Assembly: GCF_000020645.1 (NCBI RefSeq)
Contig: NC_011060.1
Location: 1,626,501-1,690,500, forward strand
From: Pelodictyon phaeoclathratiforme BU-1
Lineage (GTDB): Bacteria > Bacteroidota > Chlorobiia > Chlorobiales > Chlorobiaceae
Reading direction: 5' to 3'
DNA: 64,000 nucleotides
Under the pieces are notes generated by a model. It made no database searches. It was not told where the DNA came from and was given only the letters and a program-made list of their open reading frames with translations. Both the position numbers and the translations under genes were made by a program. Below, piece after piece: positions 63,045-64,000 of the stretch (positions within the stretch are counted from its first letter, which is position 1; each line of letters opens with the position of its first letter).

Positions 63045-63874
63045 ACAAGTCGGATTTTTCCGGTTAAAAGATTGTGCATCATTCCCTGCTTTATCTGCTG
63101 ATTTTTGGCAAGCTTTTCTTTCAGTACATCAATTTCGGTATCCATATCAGAAAGCACTTTAGCGATGGCGATTTGTTCTGCAAAAGGAGGAAAAGGAGTG
63201 GTAAGCCTCAAAAATGCAGTCTTGGACAAGTTGTATCGAGTGGCGCCTTGTGCCAATGATTTTATTAGCTCACGACCTTCATTACTCCTGAAATAGTAAG
63301 CACAGAACAGTCCATCATTTTCAGCGCCACTTCGGAAACGAAATCCGAAACAAAAACTGTTCAGATATACATCGTGCAATTCATCATTCAAAACCGCACA
63401 CAGGCCAACTTCTTCTGGCGTCTCTGATGAACCATTGAAGAAAAGATCACCCTTCATAACACGATTTTGATATTCATTTGGGACAACATTTACCTGTTCA
63501 AATGTATCGCAGTTGATCACAACGTTGGCCATGATGTTCATAAAGGTAATATAGCGAGACGCTCCTACACCAAAATCTGATTTTGTCTTACCTGTAAGGC
63601 CACCAAATATTGAACCTAAATCCCCTATTCGCTTCACCTCCCACTCCCCGCTGAAACCGGGCAGGCGCTTTATGCCGGTGAGCAGTTCCTGCATGGCGCC
63701 TTGTTTGATCTGGCGTTTTTTGATAATGAGTTGTTCAAGGGATTCAATGAGGGCGTCTGCATCACTCAAGGCTTCGGCAATTGCTTCTTGTTCATGCAAC
63801 TTTGGACAAGCGACAGGAAAATCCCTAATATCCTTACTTGTGATGTTTGGATCTTTTCGGCTGCTGCTTGCCAC
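63041..63874 (-). CDS. hsdS: Type I restriction specificity subunit HsdS, C-terminal part
   Basis: About 277 residues from a GTG at 63874. It has the end of a first target-recognition region (RKDPNITSKDIRDFPVACPK), the central coiled coil (EQEAIAEALSDADALIESLE to KKRQIKQGAMQELLTG), a second recognition domain and the C-terminal repeat (EQIAIAKVLSDMDTEID; QIKQGMMHNLLTGKIRLV). HsdS sets the DNA site for the methylase and nuclease. Upstream homology continues in another frame, so this is either a frameshifted gene or a truncated half. hsdM may lie beyond the right edge. Confidence 0.82.
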   Translation of the reverse strand: MASSSRKDPNITSKDIRDFPVACPKLHEQEAIAEALSDADALIESLEQLIIKKRQIKQGAMQELLTGIKRLPGFSGEWEVKRIGDLGSIFGGLTGKTKSDFGVGASRYITFMNIMANVVINCDTFEQVNVVPNEYQNRVMKGDLFFNGSSETPEEVGLCAVLNDELHDVYLNSFCFGFRFRSGAENDGLFCAYYFRSNEGRELIKSLAQGATRYNLSKTAFLRLTTPFPPFAEQIAIAKVLSDMDTEIDVLKEKLAKNQQIKQGMMHNLLTGKIRLV

Positions 63875-64000
63875 TCGTTTCTAGAATCAATCCTGTAATT
63901 GAGATTGCGAATTAAATAATCAGAGAGCAACTTACCCTTTGTAGGGTGAATCGCAGTAATGGCTTGGTTTACAGCAGCAGGGAGCCTGAGTAATCCGGTT
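63875..64000 (-). pseudogene. Upstream part of hsdS in a different frame
   Basis: The frame open from the right edge reads LLRLPAAVNQAITAIHPTKG to LIRNLNYRIDSRNE, as expected just before SSSRKDPNIT in HsdS proteins. The two parts are out of frame by one base near 63880; a single added base would restore one frame. The full N-terminus is beyond the window. Confidence 0.65.

Noticed and set aside
1..64000. CRISPR arrays, tRNA or rRNA genes, intact insertion sequences
   Set aside because: No regularly spaced identical repeats, cloverleaf-like segments or transposase genes with terminal repeats were seen by reading; only short dispersed motifs and fragments.

Overview
The window looks like chromosomal DNA of a green sulfur bacterium (Chlorobiaceae, in the range of Chlorobium or Pelodictyon). 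The best pointer is a 75-residue protein of the CsmB/CsmF chlorosome-envelope type at 49481-49708. It is supported by a class I fumarase beside a biotin-dependent carboxyltransferase (reductive TCA and anaplerotic carbon flow) and by moderate GC content. The taxonomic call is inference; no rRNA gene or other marker is present.

Core blocks. 1-7363 (mostly minus strand): a P2-type cation ATPase cut by the left edge, thioredoxin reductase, two tandem thioredoxins and DNA polymerase III alpha. 9362-13227: a family 65 glycoside phosphorylase and a zinc-ribbon/leucine-rich-repeat protein. 31515-52383: carboxyltransferase, fumarase, a universal stress protein, a kinase-like ATPase fusion, a VIT1/CCC1 transporter, HtpG, NeuB and a KdsC-like phosphatase, pyrophosphatase, an AGCS symporter, RF3, a copper ATPase, a DUF1848 protein, the chlorosome protein, PepD and two small proteins. 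57013-57786 is a SagB-type nitroreductase.

Accessory blocks. 13.3-31.4 kb and 52.4-64 kb are mosaics of large STAND/NACHT proteins, toxin-antitoxin modules and broken genes. Four intact giants of about 1,020-1,065 residues (14185-17256, 21507-24653, 26692-29829, 52585-55779) share one plan: an N-terminal DUF4062/TIR-like Rossmann effector domain, a NACHT ATPase, a helical or HEAT-like region and a C-terminal formylglycine-enzyme/C-type-lectin (FGE/CLec) domain. Two more copies are truncated or deleted. In the first three intact proteins the last 60 codons are nearly identical except for an 11-13-codon cassette. Its replaced codons nearly all end in C or T, and most differences fall at codon positions 1 and 2. 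This is the signature of adenine-directed mutagenesis by a diversity-generating retroelement (DGR). I found no reverse transcriptase or template repeat in the window, so the mutator would have to act in trans.

The NACHT genes repeatedly lie directly downstream of toxin-antitoxin pairs: PIN/DUF2281, HipBA and MntA-HepT. Remnants show that whole TA-NACHT blocks were duplicated and recombined. The right end is a defence locus with a type I restriction specificity gene (apparently frameshifted), a SIR2-like gene coupled to it by an ATGA overlap, a putative abortive-infection membrane protein, HigBA, HicAB and an orphan Phd-type antitoxin. Fused scraps of HsdR and a DUF45 metallopeptidase are also present.

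Together the accessory regions read as an immune or recognition island: variable lectin-like C-termini would sense, NACHT would oligomerise, and Rossmann-type N-termini would act as effectors. That functional reading is inference; the domain order and variable cassettes are seen directly.
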